DNA of 58,062 nt from an uncultured Eubacterium sp. (GTDB taxonomy: Bacteria > Bacillota_A > Clostridia > Lachnospirales > Lachnospiraceae): contig CAJUSH010000015.1 in assembly GCA_910589045.1 (NCBI GenBank), positions 1 to 58,062 of the forward strand. The letters run 5' to 3'. Under the pieces are notes generated by a model, which saw only the letters and a program-made list of their open reading frames with translations, was not told the origin of the DNA and ran no database searches. Numbering within the stretch: the stretch's first letter is position 1; every line of letters starts with the position of its first letter. Shown here one piece after another: positions 1-8,467 of the stretch. A program made the position numbers and the translations under genes.

Positions 1-60
1 GGAGCCGCCTTTGAATCCCTGCGCCGCTAACGCCTGCTTCAAAGATACCCTTGTAATTTG

Positions 61-529
61 TCTAAAGACAAGATTATGCAGTTTGCATCAATGATTCCTT
101 ACATGGATAAGGAAGTGGCGATAGCGATAATAAACCAGTTTCCGATATTTGCAGATTTCGGGAAGACGGCAATATCCGGCTATATGCAGATGTGTGATAA
201 TATTCTTGAAAAAATAGGGAAAGTCAGGCGGCTGTAATTCAAGGGTATCAGACTATCCTTGATGCATTGGCAAAAAGGATGGAAGCAGAAAATATTGCAG
301 AGGAAGAACGTAAATTTATAACAGAGGATATGATTTTAGTGGCGGATAAAATAGCGCAAGCAGACCTGTAAAACAAAAATTTTTAGAGCGTCAGGGAACG
401 AAGGTATTGGTGGGAATACTTGGTGCTGTGGCGTTGATAGGAGCGGGGATTGGAATTAACTCTGCGTTTGGCGACGGGGGATTGCCACAGATTGCGGATA
501 ACAATGACGATGATGAAACAATGGCATAA
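61..529 (+). pseudogene. decayed small hypothetical protein gene (two frameshifts)
   Basis: One protein can be read only by switching frame twice. The first segment ends at the stop at 235-237. A second frame continues through residues such as AVIQGYQTILDALAKRM to a stop at 369-371. A third frame carries a hydrophobic stretch (VLVGILGAVALIGAGIGI) and an acidic tail ending at 529. The pieces join without loss, so they look like one gene broken by small indels. The joined product would be about 155 residues, helical, with one membrane or hydrophobic segment near the C-terminus. I do not recognise its function. No start codon or RBS is visible inside the window. Assembly error is an alternative explanation for the frameshifts. 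Confidence 0.55.
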
Positions 530-608
530 TGTTTATACGGGAATTAAGAAATTTGCATTGGGAAAGCTGTATGAAAAGGTTTTAATGATAGGATAAGGAG
601 TAAAGTTT

Positions 609-864
609 ATGAAAAATATCTTGATTGTAATGGGTGGCGGCCGTCCGAAGGGAAATACGGCTCAGCTTGTGGATGCGTTTGTGAAGGGCGCAAAGGAAGC
701 GGGGCATTTGGTGGAAAAAATGTATCTTGAAAATTATTAAAGCAGGATATGAGATTTTAACAGCAATTTCAGAGAGCGGATGCCGGCAGGTCACCGGGCA
801 AATAAGTATGCCCGCAGGTATAATTTTCAATATCGGGAAGCATATTAAGAGGGACAGGAATTAG
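609..864 (+). pseudogene. truncated NAD(P)H-dependent FMN reductase / flavodoxin-fold gene
   Basis: A good RBS (GGATAAGGAG) precedes ATG 609, which opens a 43-residue frame beginning MKNILIVMGGGRPKGNTAQL. This is the first beta strand and phosphate-binding loop of NADPH-dependent FMN reductase/WrbA-like proteins, which are normally about 180-200 aa. The frame stops at 738-740. A second frame, open to the stop at 862-864, might be the remnant of a C-terminal part, but its family cannot be told. The centre of the protein is missing, so the product cannot fold as a flavodoxin. The terminator at 852-881 overlaps its end. Confidence 0.5.
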
Positions 865-881
865 AGACTGTCCTTTCTTTT
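852..881 (+). terminator. intrinsic terminator after the decayed genes
   Basis: GGACAG (852-857) pairs with CTGTCC (868-873) across a 10-nt loop, followed by TTTCTTTT. It isolates the germination operon from the upstream remnants. Confidence 0.6.
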
Positions 882-899
882 GTATATAAGGAGTGAACC

Positions 900-2420
900 A
901 TGAATTATTATAGAGTGACAGATAGTATTGTGCACAACAAAAAAGTGTTCCAGGAGATTTTTTCGGACTGTGCGGATATCAAAATGGTGGAGATGAGCAT
1001 AGGAACGAATAAGCAGGTGCGCTGCATGGTGGCCTATATTGAGGTGGTATACGGCGCGTCAAATTACGGGGCTTCCGAGATCGGAAGGCTCATCGGGGTG
1101 CTTGCGGACAAGCATGTGGAGGAGATTCATGAGCTGCTGAAAATAAACGGCAAGGGTCTGACGGATGTGACGCTTTATGATGACCTGAAGCAGGCGGCGG
1201 AGGGGCTTTTAACAGGAGATATCATTCTGTTTGTGGACGGGCTTGATAGGGTATTGAAAATACCGGACAGGGGCTATCCGAGAATGGGCGTGCAGCAGGC
1301 GGAGTCCGAGAAGGTCATCCGCGGCTCCAACGAGGGCTTTTCTGACTCCATCAAAATGAACACGGCGCTGGTGCGCAAGCGGCTGCGGACGCCGGAGCTG
1401 AAAAATGTGGAGACACAGGCGGGACGGCGCAGTGCAACACTGATCAACCTTATGTATATGGAAGGGATTGCCAGAAAGGAGGTGCTAGACGAAATCATGC
1501 GCCGTCTGGAAGGGTTCGAGATCGACGGGATTCTGGACAGCGGCATGATCGAGCAGCTCTCGGAGGCGCATTGGGCGTCCCCGTTTCCGCAGTTTCAGAC
1601 GACGGAGCGTCCGGACCGCGCGGTGCACGCGCTGCTCGAAGGGCGGATCGTATTGCTGTGCGACAATTCGCCGCTGGCGCTGATTCTGCCTACGGATTAC
1701 AATTCCTTTCTGCAGACCAGCGACGATTATTACAACCGTTTTGAGATCGCGAGTCTGGAGCGCATCATCCGCTATCTGGCGGCATTTTTCGCGCTGTCTC
1801 TGCCGGGGCTGTATCTGGCTGTCATCAATTTCCACACAAGCCTACTGCCGACAAAGCTGCTTTTGACCTTTGCGCAGGCGCGGGCGGGCGTCCCCTTTTC
1901 CTCGCTGGTGGAGGTGCTTCTGATGGAGCTGAGCTTTGAGCTTTTGCGGGAGGCGGGTGTGCGTCTGCCGGGTGCAATGGGAAATACCATCGGCATCGTG
2001 GGCGGACTGATTATCGGCTCGGCGGCGGTGGAGGCGGGCATCGCAAGCCCGGTGGTCGTCATTGTGGTGGCGTTTACGGCGCTCTGCTCCTTTGCGATTC
2101 CAAACGAGGAGTTTGCGACGGCGTTTCGGCTGCTGAAATTTTTCCTGATCTTTGCGAGTGCATGGCTGGGCTTTTTCGGATACCTGGCGGGATTGTTTGC
2201 GATTTTGATCCATCTGTCGGGACTTCGGTCCTTCGGCGTGCCCTACCTCATGCCCTTTGCGGCATCGGACGTGGAGGGAAATGCGCAGATCAAGGACAGT
2301 ATTTTCCGCTTCCCGCTTTTTATGCTCTTTCGCAGGCCGGTTTACGCAGAGCGAAGCAACCGCATCCGGTTTCGGTGGACACAAGAAGGTGATGATGAAA
2401 AGGAGCGTGGTTCCGTATGA
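900..2420 (+). CDS. spore germinant receptor A subunit (GerA family)
   Basis: GerAA/GerKA-type subunit of a nutrient germinant receptor of the spore inner membrane; family members run about 480-550 aa and this is 506. The N-terminal soluble half (1-285) carries the family motif PFPQFQTTERPDR near residue 227. The C-terminal half has several membrane segments, including a Gly-rich one (GNTIGIVGGLIIGSAAVEAG). Start ATG 900 follows AAGGAGTG. The stop overlaps the next ATG by 4 nt, so A and B are translationally coupled. Order A-B-C is the classic tricistronic gerA layout. A forespore sigma-G promoter is expected from family knowledge, but I could not place one with confidence. Confidence 0.93.
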   Translation: MNYYRVTDSIVHNKKVFQEIFSDCADIKMVEMSIGTNKQVRCMVAYIEVVYGASNYGASEIGRLIGVLADKHVEEIHELLKINGKGLTDVTLYDDLKQAAEGLLTGDIILFVDGLDRVLKIPDRGYPRMGVQQAESEKVIRGSNEGFSDSIKMNTALVRKRLRTPELKNVETQAGRRSATLINLMYMEGIARKEVLDEIMRRLEGFEIDGILDSGMIEQLSEAHWASPFPQFQTTERPDRAVHALLEGRIVLLCDNSPLALILPTDYNSFLQTSDDYYNRFEIASLERIIRYLAAFFALSLPGLYLAVINFHTSLLPTKLLLTFAQARAGVPFSSLVEVLLMELSFELLREAGVRLPGAMGNTIGIVGGLIIGSAAVEAGIASPVVVIVVAFTALCSFAIPNEEFATAFRLLKFFLIFASAWLGFFGYLAGLFAILIHLSGLRSFGVPYLMPFAASDVEGNAQIKDSIFRFPLFMLFRRPVYAERSNRIRFRWTQEGDDEKERGSV

Positions 2421-3562
2421 ATATAGAAAATGAAAAGATTTCGGGAAGGCAGCTTGGGCGCATGGTTTTTTACGATTTTTTCGGGCTTACGACGCTGGTG
2501 CTGCCGGGATATCTCGCGAAGCAGGCTGGGATGGACGGGTTTTTCTGTCTCGTGCTCGGCTCTCTGGCGGGCTATCTGTTTTTGCTGCTTGTGCTGTCGC
2601 AGATGAAGCGGATGGGGCAGGGCTATGAGCCGTATTTAACGCAGCGCTTCGGGAGAATACTGACGGTGCTCCTTCTGCTGTGCTATTTTTTCATCGCGCT
2701 GTTCGGGGCGGCGTATGGTCTGTGCACTCTTGGGGAGGTGATCGGCAGATACCTGATCCGTGATACCTCTATGTGGCTCATTTTTGGGGTTTTGGCGGTG
2801 CTTGCGGTGTATGGCCTGAGTGCGGGCCTTGAGTGCCGCGGCAGACTTTACGAGGTTGTGTTCTGGTTTGTGGCGCTGCCGCTTGTGTTCCTGTTTGCGC
2901 TGTCCATGTATAATGTGGAGCCGGAGGGCTGGCTTCCGGTGTTTGCCGCCGGGGGCAGGCAGCTTGCCGGGGGCAGCTATGTGGTGTTTGGGTTTCTCAT
3001 GAGCGTGGCGTTTCTGCCGATGCTTGCCGGGGATATCGCGCAGGGGACGGATACGACTCGGGTATTAAAGCAGTCCTTCGCATTCAGTATGTGCCTGAAT
3101 CTGGTGCTGTTTTTGCTGCTGGCAGGTATTTTCCGGACGCCCACGATGGCGGTCATGGAGGAGCCGGCACTGACGCTGACTGCGATGGTAAAGGTTCCCG
3201 GGGGCTTTTTTGAGCGGCAGGACGCGCTGCTGTGCGGCATCTGGTTCGTGAGCATTTTCGCGTTTGTGGAAAATGCGCTGTACTACGGCGTTTACTGTGC
3301 CCGCAAGATCTGCAGAAAAAGGGAGCAGGGCTGCTTCCTGTTTGGTGCGGGGCTGCTCGTGTATGTGCTTGGCCTTGCCATGCACTGCTCCCGGGCATTT
3401 ATGGATACGCTTGCAAGGTATTACCTTGTGGCGGCGGTTCCTCTGCTTGTGATCGTGGCACTGCTCGGGGGCGTACTTCCGGTTCGTCCCGGGAATATGC
3501 CCCACGGCAAAGAGGAGGCCGGCATGGAGGGAGCCGGAAGCAGAGAGGAGGGGGCAGCATGA
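2417..3562 (+). CDS. spore germinant receptor B subunit (GerB, APC-type permease)
   Basis: 381 aa with about ten hydrophobic segments from residue 15 to 365, matching the GerAB/GerKB family of amino-acid/polyamine/organocation-like permeases (usually 360-370 aa) that bind the germinant in the receptor complex. It begins on an ATGA overlap with the A subunit and ends on an ATGA overlap with the C subunit. The C-terminal 25 residues (RPGNMPHGKEEAG and on) form a charged tail. Which germinant it senses cannot be read from sequence. Confidence 0.9.
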   Translation: MNIENEKISGRQLGRMVFYDFFGLTTLVLPGYLAKQAGMDGFFCLVLGSLAGYLFLLLVLSQMKRMGQGYEPYLTQRFGRILTVLLLLCYFFIALFGAAYGLCTLGEVIGRYLIRDTSMWLIFGVLAVLAVYGLSAGLECRGRLYEVVFWFVALPLVFLFALSMYNVEPEGWLPVFAAGGRQLAGGSYVVFGFLMSVAFLPMLAGDIAQGTDTTRVLKQSFAFSMCLNLVLFLLLAGIFRTPTMAVMEEPALTLTAMVKVPGGFFERQDALLCGIWFVSIFAFVENALYYGVYCARKICRKREQGCFLFGAGLLVYVLGLAMHCSRAFMDTLARYYLVAAVPLLVIVALLGGVLPVRPGNMPHGKEEAGMEGAGSREEGAA

Positions 3563-4560
3563 AGCAGGGAACATTCGGCGAGCGTGCGCTGGCGGTGCTG
3601 CTGCTTATCGTGTCCATCTTTCTGGTGGGCTGCGGGCAGCTGGAAATCGAGGAGCGCGCGTTTCCCCTGGCGCTTTCGGTGAAGCCGTCAGAGGAGACGG
3701 GGATGTATGATTTTTCTTTTTTCTTCGAGGAGGTGAATACGGACGGAAGCAGCCTTTACCACAGGGAGGATGCGGTGGTGAAGGCCGCGGGATATTCGCA
3801 GGCATTTACGCTTTTCGGCAGGGAGCAGGCCGCACAGCTCGATGACAGCCACATGAAGGTCGTGCTGTTGGATGAGCGGCTGCTGTGGGACCGGGCGTTT
3901 TTGGAATCGTTTTACGGATATTTTATGAAGGACGACCACTTTTCGTGGAATACGATGGTCTATCTTTTGAACGATCAGTCGGCAAAGCCCGAGAAGCTAA
4001 AGGAGCGCACCGGCGGTCGGCTTGGGACGTATCTGCGCGACATGGCGGAGAGCGACGAGCAGGAGCGGACGGCGGCAGTTCCTACGCTGGGGGATCTGTA
4101 CAAGGAGTGGAATAATCACGCGGAGGTTTTGCTGCTGCCGATTCTGGGCGAAAGCGAGCTGCCATCCGTCACCCGCTACCGGCTGCTCATACAAAGCGAG
4201 CCGGGGGAGGAGATCACGATGGATGCGGCGCGGCTGCTGCAGCTGCTTGACGGCAGGCTGAAAAAATTCCAGCTGCAGCTGACGGACGGGACCGTCATCG
4301 GCATAGACGGGATTCACCTCAGGCGGGAACGGGTAAGCGGCACCGGGGAAGCGGAGCGGTGGCGCGTGACGGTTTCCATGGAATGTGCCCCCGAAAACCG
4401 GGTGGAGCTTTCCGCGGCAGAGCGCCGCAGGCTCATGGACGAGAGCGGACAGCTTTTGAAGGAGCAGCTCGCGGATGTGCAGATGTGGGCGCCGATTACC
4501 GGCTCCGCGGGCCGGCTTGTCGAGCCGGAATACGAGATCAGAATGAACTGGGTGGAATAG
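3559..4560 (+). CDS. spore germination lipoprotein, Ger(x)C family
   Basis: Third subunit of the receptor, a lipoprotein. Starting at ATG 3559, which overlaps the permease stop, gives 333 aa with a type II signal peptide: hydrophobic residues 10-22 and lipobox LVGC with Cys25. The mature part keeps the family opening QLEIEERAFPLALSV. Family members are commonly 350-400 aa, so this is slightly short. A longer in-frame extension upstream (from 3232) lies inside the permease gene and has no RBS, so it is rejected. No clear terminator follows, only a C-rich run. Confidence 0.88.
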   Translation: MKQGTFGERALAVLLLIVSIFLVGCGQLEIEERAFPLALSVKPSEETGMYDFSFFFEEVNTDGSSLYHREDAVVKAAGYSQAFTLFGREQAAQLDDSHMKVVLLDERLLWDRAFLESFYGYFMKDDHFSWNTMVYLLNDQSAKPEKLKERTGGRLGTYLRDMAESDEQERTAAVPTLGDLYKEWNNHAEVLLLPILGESELPSVTRYRLLIQSEPGEEITMDAARLLQLLDGRLKKFQLQLTDGTVIGIDGIHLRRERVSGTGEAERWRVTVSMECAPENRVELSAAERRRLMDESGQLLKEQLADVQMWAPITGSAGRLVEPEYEIRMNWVE

Positions 4561-4865
4561 GGGGACAGCCCCCCCCGGCCGAAAATCCTGTCGCGCACAT
4601 TGCTTTTTGAGCCTTTGAATGCTATACTGTAACTGATTTGGGCGCAGTTCACAAACGTGGAATATAACAAACGCTGCATGTTTTCACGGACCTTGCAGCA
4701 GGGTGCAGGGTTCGAAGCAAATTGTTACGATAATTCTGCATTTTATGCACACACTACTTGTCACGGAACGGGAAAAGTGGGATAATAATAAGAACGTTTT
4801 GCGGGACAGGGCAGGCGGCCCGGGATATCCCGGGGTGTGCCGCGGAGCATATGAAGGAGCGTGGA
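4561..4865. other. intergenic region with promoter and long leader
   Basis: 305 nt between the germination operon and thymidine kinase. It holds a C-run at 4570-4577, a sigma-A-like promoter (4600-4628) and roughly 230 nt of untranslated leader. Short reading frames crossing it have no RBS or coding signature. I see no known riboswitch. Confidence 0.5.
4600..4628 (+). promoter_or_regulatory. sigma-A-like promoter for tdk
   Basis: TTGCTT (4600-4605), 17-nt spacer, TATACT (4623-4628). Transcription would start near 4635, leaving a leader of about 230 nt before the thymidine kinase ATG. Confidence 0.4.
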
Positions 4866-5519
4866 ATGGCGAAGCTATATTTTTATTACGGCGCGATGGG
4901 CGCCTGCAAGAGCGCGACGGCGATCACGACCGCGTACAATTATGTTGAGGCCGAGATTGGCAGCGGAAATGCAAAGGAGCGTTCCCGCATTCTCCGCATC
5001 CTCAAGCCGGCGCTGGAGAACCGGGACGGCGCGGCAAACATCCGCTCCCGCATCGGGCTGGAAGCGGAATGTGAGACGATTGAGGGGTTTATGGAGTCGT
5101 ACCCGGTGGAGGCGCTTCTGGCGCTTCCGAAGCAGGAGCAAAGAGAGCGGTTTCCCTTTAAAGTGCTGATCGTGGATGAGGCGCAGTTTTGCAGCAGGGA
5201 GCAGATCGACTACCTCTCCGATGTGGTGGACGATCTGAATGTTCCGGTTATCTGCTACGGGCTTCGGGCAGATTTTCAGAATCGGCTGTTTGCGGGCAGT
5301 GAACGCCTGATGGAGATCGCGGATAAGCTGGAGGAGCTCAAGACGATGTGCTGGTGCGGGCGCAAGGCGACCTGCAATGCGCGCTATGACGAGAACGGGA
5401 TCATCCGTGAGGGAGAGCAGCTGCTTCTTGGCGCAAACAATGCGTACAAGGCGCTCTGCAGGAAGCATTACAAACAAGGGATGCTTTTTCCCCCGGAGGG
5501 ATACGGAGGTTCTGATTGA
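4866..5519 (+). CDS. tdk: thymidine kinase (type II, TK1-like)
   Basis: Phosphorylates thymidine to dTMP in the salvage pathway (cytosol). From ATG 4866, with GAAGGAGCG upstream, the product is 217 aa, a normal length. It shows the TK landmarks in order: P-loop region YYGAMGACKSAT (residues 7-18), SRIGL, Walker B-like VLIVDEAQFCS, the lasso region with YGLRADF, and a zinc-binding module starting CWCGRKATCNARYD with a later ALCRKHY. The P-loop reads G-A-M-G-A-C-K-S, with Cys where most P-loops have Gly before Lys; this may be typical of a clostridial subgroup. A longer in-frame start at 4758 has no RBS. Confidence 0.85.
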   Translation: MAKLYFYYGAMGACKSATAITTAYNYVEAEIGSGNAKERSRILRILKPALENRDGAANIRSRIGLEAECETIEGFMESYPVEALLALPKQEQRERFPFKVLIVDEAQFCSREQIDYLSDVVDDLNVPVICYGLRADFQNRLFAGSERLMEIADKLEELKTMCWCGRKATCNARYDENGIIREGEQLLLGANNAYKALCRKHYKQGMLFPPEGYGGSD

Positions 5520-5555
5520 CAGGAGGACCCGAACGGAAGCAACGGTGATTGACAA

Positions 5556-6626
5556 ATGGACTCAAACATAGACACAAAGAAGGCTCGTGTAATTCAAAAT
5601 CATAAATTGGCATTTGCACTGTGTATGCTGGCGCACGCGTTTTATATGGTTACTTTTTTTCTGCTGGATGTTATGCCGCTGGCTGTCTTTAACGTGTTTT
5701 CGGTGCTGCTGTATCTGACCGGTGCCGTGGCAATCGGGGCAAAGAGCAGGCTGAGCGTCTGGCGCTTCATGCTCTTTCTGGAGCTTTTGGGGCACTGCGT
5801 GTGCTGCAACTACTTTATCGGCTGGGGCTATGGCTTTTGCTTTTTTCCGGTGCTTGCGATCCCGATCCTGTTTTATTATGCGTACATAGACAAAGGGACG
5901 AAAAATGCCATGACCGACTTGGGAGTTATGGCGGCGGTGGATATCGTGGTGATTCTCGCCTCGAGTATCTGCAGCAATGTCGATAATTTAAGCGACCGGG
6001 GCATTCCTTATGTGCTCCACGGATTTTTTGTACTGAACCTGACGATATGCCTGTTTATCGGTATCTGCTGCTCCATGCTCTTTTACCAGAATGTAAGGAA
6101 CAATGAGAATGAGCTGAAGGAGCGGGGCGAGCAGCTCTATTATCTGGCAAACTATGACAAGCTGACGGGGCTGCGCAACCGGAACCATATCATGGATGTC
6201 TTTAAGGAGCTGGAAAATGCGGGTGAGGAGTACAGCATTACCATCGGGGATATTGATGATTTTAAAAAGATTAACGATACTTACGGGCATGTCTGCGGCG
6301 ACCTGGTGCTGACCGAGGTGGCGCGCACCCTGCGGGAGGTAATCAACGGGAGAGGTGTCGTCTGCCGCTGGGGCGGCGAGGAATTTCTGGTGGCGCTGCC
6401 CGACAATCTGGAGAAGACCGGTGCACTCATCGAGGATGTGCGCGCTTCTATGGAGGCCATGACGATTCCCTACGGGGACGCGAAGCTAAAGCTCACGATG
6501 ACCTTTGGTGTGGCCGGGATCCGGGAGACGGGCGGCTCGGATCAGATGATTTTGCTCGCTGACCGTCGGCTCTACGAGGGCAAGCGCAGCGGCAAAAACA
6601 CGGTTGTTACTGCAGGAAGCTGTTGA
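5556..6626 (+). CDS. membrane-bound diguanylate cyclase (GGDEF domain)
   Basis: 356 aa. Residues about 20-190 contain six hydrophobic helices forming an integral-membrane sensor of unknown ligand. A GGDEF domain follows (about 200-350) with the active-site signature RWGGEEF near residue 272 and the upstream nucleotide-binding DKLTGLRNR and GDIDDFKKIND. The GGEEF form is normally catalytic, making c-di-GMP from two GTP. I see no RxxD inhibitory site just before it, so product feedback may be absent. ATG 5556 is only 36 nt after the tdk stop and has a weak RBS; AGGAGG at 5521 is too far away. No c-di-GMP effector is visible nearby. Confidence 0.88.
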   Translation: MDSNIDTKKARVIQNHKLAFALCMLAHAFYMVTFFLLDVMPLAVFNVFSVLLYLTGAVAIGAKSRLSVWRFMLFLELLGHCVCCNYFIGWGYGFCFFPVLAIPILFYYAYIDKGTKNAMTDLGVMAAVDIVVILASSICSNVDNLSDRGIPYVLHGFFVLNLTICLFIGICCSMLFYQNVRNNENELKERGEQLYYLANYDKLTGLRNRNHIMDVFKELENAGEEYSITIGDIDDFKKINDTYGHVCGDLVLTEVARTLREVINGRGVVCRWGGEEFLVALPDNLEKTGALIEDVRASMEAMTIPYGDAKLKLTMTFGVAGIRETGGSDQMILLADRRLYEGKRSGKNTVVTAGSC

Positions 6627-6687
6627 TTCCCGCCTGATACCCGGTTGTTTCCAGCAGGGTATTTGATTTTTTCAGGAGAGATTAGTT

Positions 6688-7845
6688 ATGAATACACAGG
6701 ATATACAACCAAGGCTGTACCGGATGGGCTGTATCGCCTTTTTTTTCAGCGGCATCTGTGCCATGAGCAGCGGCGTGGTCGTGAGCCTTCTGCAGGAACA
6801 TTACGGCTTTGCCTATGGGATGACCGGGACGCTGCTGTCGCTGATGAATGTGGGTAATCTGGTGGCAGGCTTTGCATCCGGCGTGCTCCCGTCGAAAATC
6901 GGGACGAGGAACACCGTGCTTATGTTGGGGGCGGGTTATGCGCTGGGTTATTTTTTTATGACCACCGGGGGCTATTTATGGCTGCTGGCACTGGCATTTT
7001 TGATGCTTGGGCTGGCGAAGGGCTGCGGGACGAACAACTGCACGGTTCTGGTGGGAAATAATTCAAAAAACCGCACCCAGGGCATGAATGTGATGCATGC
7101 CTCCTATGCCTGCGGCGCGCTGCTCGGGCCGATTTTTATCACCGTCGGGCTGCTTGCGGGGGATTTTGTCCCCATGTATGTACTGGTAGGCTTCGGCGCG
7201 ATTTTCTGGACGGTTTTTCTGCTGGTCGGATTTCCGGGAAAGGAGAAGTCGGCAGAGGGCGGTAAGAAGCGTACAACGGACTGGAGCTTTTTGCGGGAAA
7301 AGAAATTCTGGCTGATTACCGGCCTTATTTTTTGCCAGAATGCGGCGGAAACCAGTGTAACCGGATGGGTCGTTACATATTATAAAGGGAACGGAATTTT
7401 GTCGGGCACGCTGGCAAACTACACGATGACAATCATGTGGGGTGCGACGCTCATCGCCCGGCTTCTCATTGCATTTGTATTTCCGATCAAGGATCGGTTT
7501 AAGGCGCTTGCCGTTATGGGCGGCTGCTGCGCAGTGCTCTATGCCCTGCTTGTTTTTTCCAGCACGGGATGGCTGGCGGTCCTGATGCTGTTTTGCTTTT
7601 CCTTTGCGATGGCAGGCGTCAACCCCACGGGTATCGCGGGGGCGGGCAATATGTTGAACGCTGCCAGCATGGGAATCATGCTGCCGAGCGCGGGCTTCGG
7701 CGCGATTCTCATGCCGTGGGTGATCGGACAGGTGGCGGAAGGGATCAGCCTGCAGGCAGGTATGTTCTGCAACGTGATACCCTGCCTTGGCATCCTTGTG
7801 TTCAGTTTATTGTGCAGAAAGCTGAGGGAGCAGCCGGGCGATTAA
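6688..7845 (+). CDS. MFS transporter
   Basis: 385 aa, about 12 hydrophobic helices, with an N-terminal half containing the loop GVLPSKIGTRNT after helix 2, like the family A-motif. ATG 6688 follows AGGAGAG. The layout resembles the FucP/sugar-like branch of major facilitator transporters, but the substrate cannot be assigned. The gene stands alone between the GGDEF gene and the convergent MerR gene. No hairpin terminator is evident in the 70 nt that follow. Confidence 0.8.
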   Translation: MNTQDIQPRLYRMGCIAFFFSGICAMSSGVVVSLLQEHYGFAYGMTGTLLSLMNVGNLVAGFASGVLPSKIGTRNTVLMLGAGYALGYFFMTTGGYLWLLALAFLMLGLAKGCGTNNCTVLVGNNSKNRTQGMNVMHASYACGALLGPIFITVGLLAGDFVPMYVLVGFGAIFWTVFLLVGFPGKEKSAEGGKKRTTDWSFLREKKFWLITGLIFCQNAAETSVTGWVVTYYKGNGILSGTLANYTMTIMWGATLIARLLIAFVFPIKDRFKALAVMGGCCAVLYALLVFSSTGWLAVLMLFCFSFAMAGVNPTGIAGAGNMLNAASMGIMLPSAGFGAILMPWVIGQVAEGISLQAGMFCNVIPCLGILVFSLLCRKLREQPGD

Positions 7846-7916
7846 AGAAGCTGCCCCCGGATTCAGTCTGCTGTACAGGATTGTGGGGGGATAAGAAAAC
7901 AAAGAAGCAGCTAAGC

Positions 7917-8357
7917 TCAGACTGCGTGGGCGAGATCGTATAATGCCCGGATATCCGCGGGAAGTTCATCCGGAATGCGCGCCAGAAGCTTTTCCTCGCC
8001 GCCCTCGGCGATGGCCTGCTCGTAGTACCAGCATTTGTACTCGATCATGGCGAGGGTTTTGCAGAGCTGATCGATCTCGGCGTTCACGGCTGCCTTCTGC
8101 TCTAAAAACATATCCAGCCGTTTGGTGTATGTGGAGCTGCCCTGTGCGCACCACTGCATAAACTGCTTGATTTTTTTGATTTCCATGCCGGAGCGCTTGA
8201 GACACTCGATGATACGAAGTGTCTCAACTTCGTTTTCGGAGAATTGACGGATACCGGAGCTGCGCCCGATCCCGGGGAACAGTCCTTCCTTGTCATAGTA
8301 GCGCAGGGTGGAAATTGGTATTTGGAACATATCAGAAATTTGTCCGATGGTGTACAT
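7917..8357 (-). CDS. MerR-family transcriptional regulator
   Basis: 146 aa from ATG 8357, preceded on the minus strand by GAAAGGAAAAGCT. An upstream extension to 8438 would run through the shared promoter and is rejected. The N-terminal winged helix (MYTIGQISDMF, then TLRYYDKEGL) is the canonical MerR DNA-binding domain, followed by the dimerisation coiled coil (residues 78-115). The short C-terminal part has Cys82, Cys102 and Cys113-region residues, so thiol or electrophile sensing is conceivable but unproven. It is divergent from the DUF3737 gene; the 8384-8414 promoter with a 19-bp spacer points at that gene, its likely target. Confidence 0.88.
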   Translation of the reverse strand: MYTIGQISDMFQIPISTLRYYDKEGLFPGIGRSSGIRQFSENEVETLRIIECLKRSGMEIKKIKQFMQWCAQGSSTYTKRLDMFLEQKAAVNAEIDQLCKTLAMIEYKCWYYEQAIAEGGEEKLLARIPDELPADIRALYDLAHAV

Positions 8358-8383
8358 AGCTTTTCCTTTCGATAAATAAAAGA

Positions 8384-8414
8384 TTGACCTAAAGTGAAGT
8401 TCAGGTGTTAGAAT
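8384..8414 (+). promoter_or_regulatory. MerR-type promoter with 19-bp spacer and operator dyad
   Basis: TTGACC (8384-8389) and TAGAAT (8409-8414) are 19 bp apart, the over-long spacing that MerR activators untwist. The spacer contains the dyad ACCTaAAgT...AgTTcAGGT centred near 8397. The promoter drives the DUF3737 gene. Confidence 0.72.
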
Positions 8415-8467
8415 ATCATAGTAGCAGGCGGCTGTCAATTATAAATTAGATCAGGAGGTTGATAATT

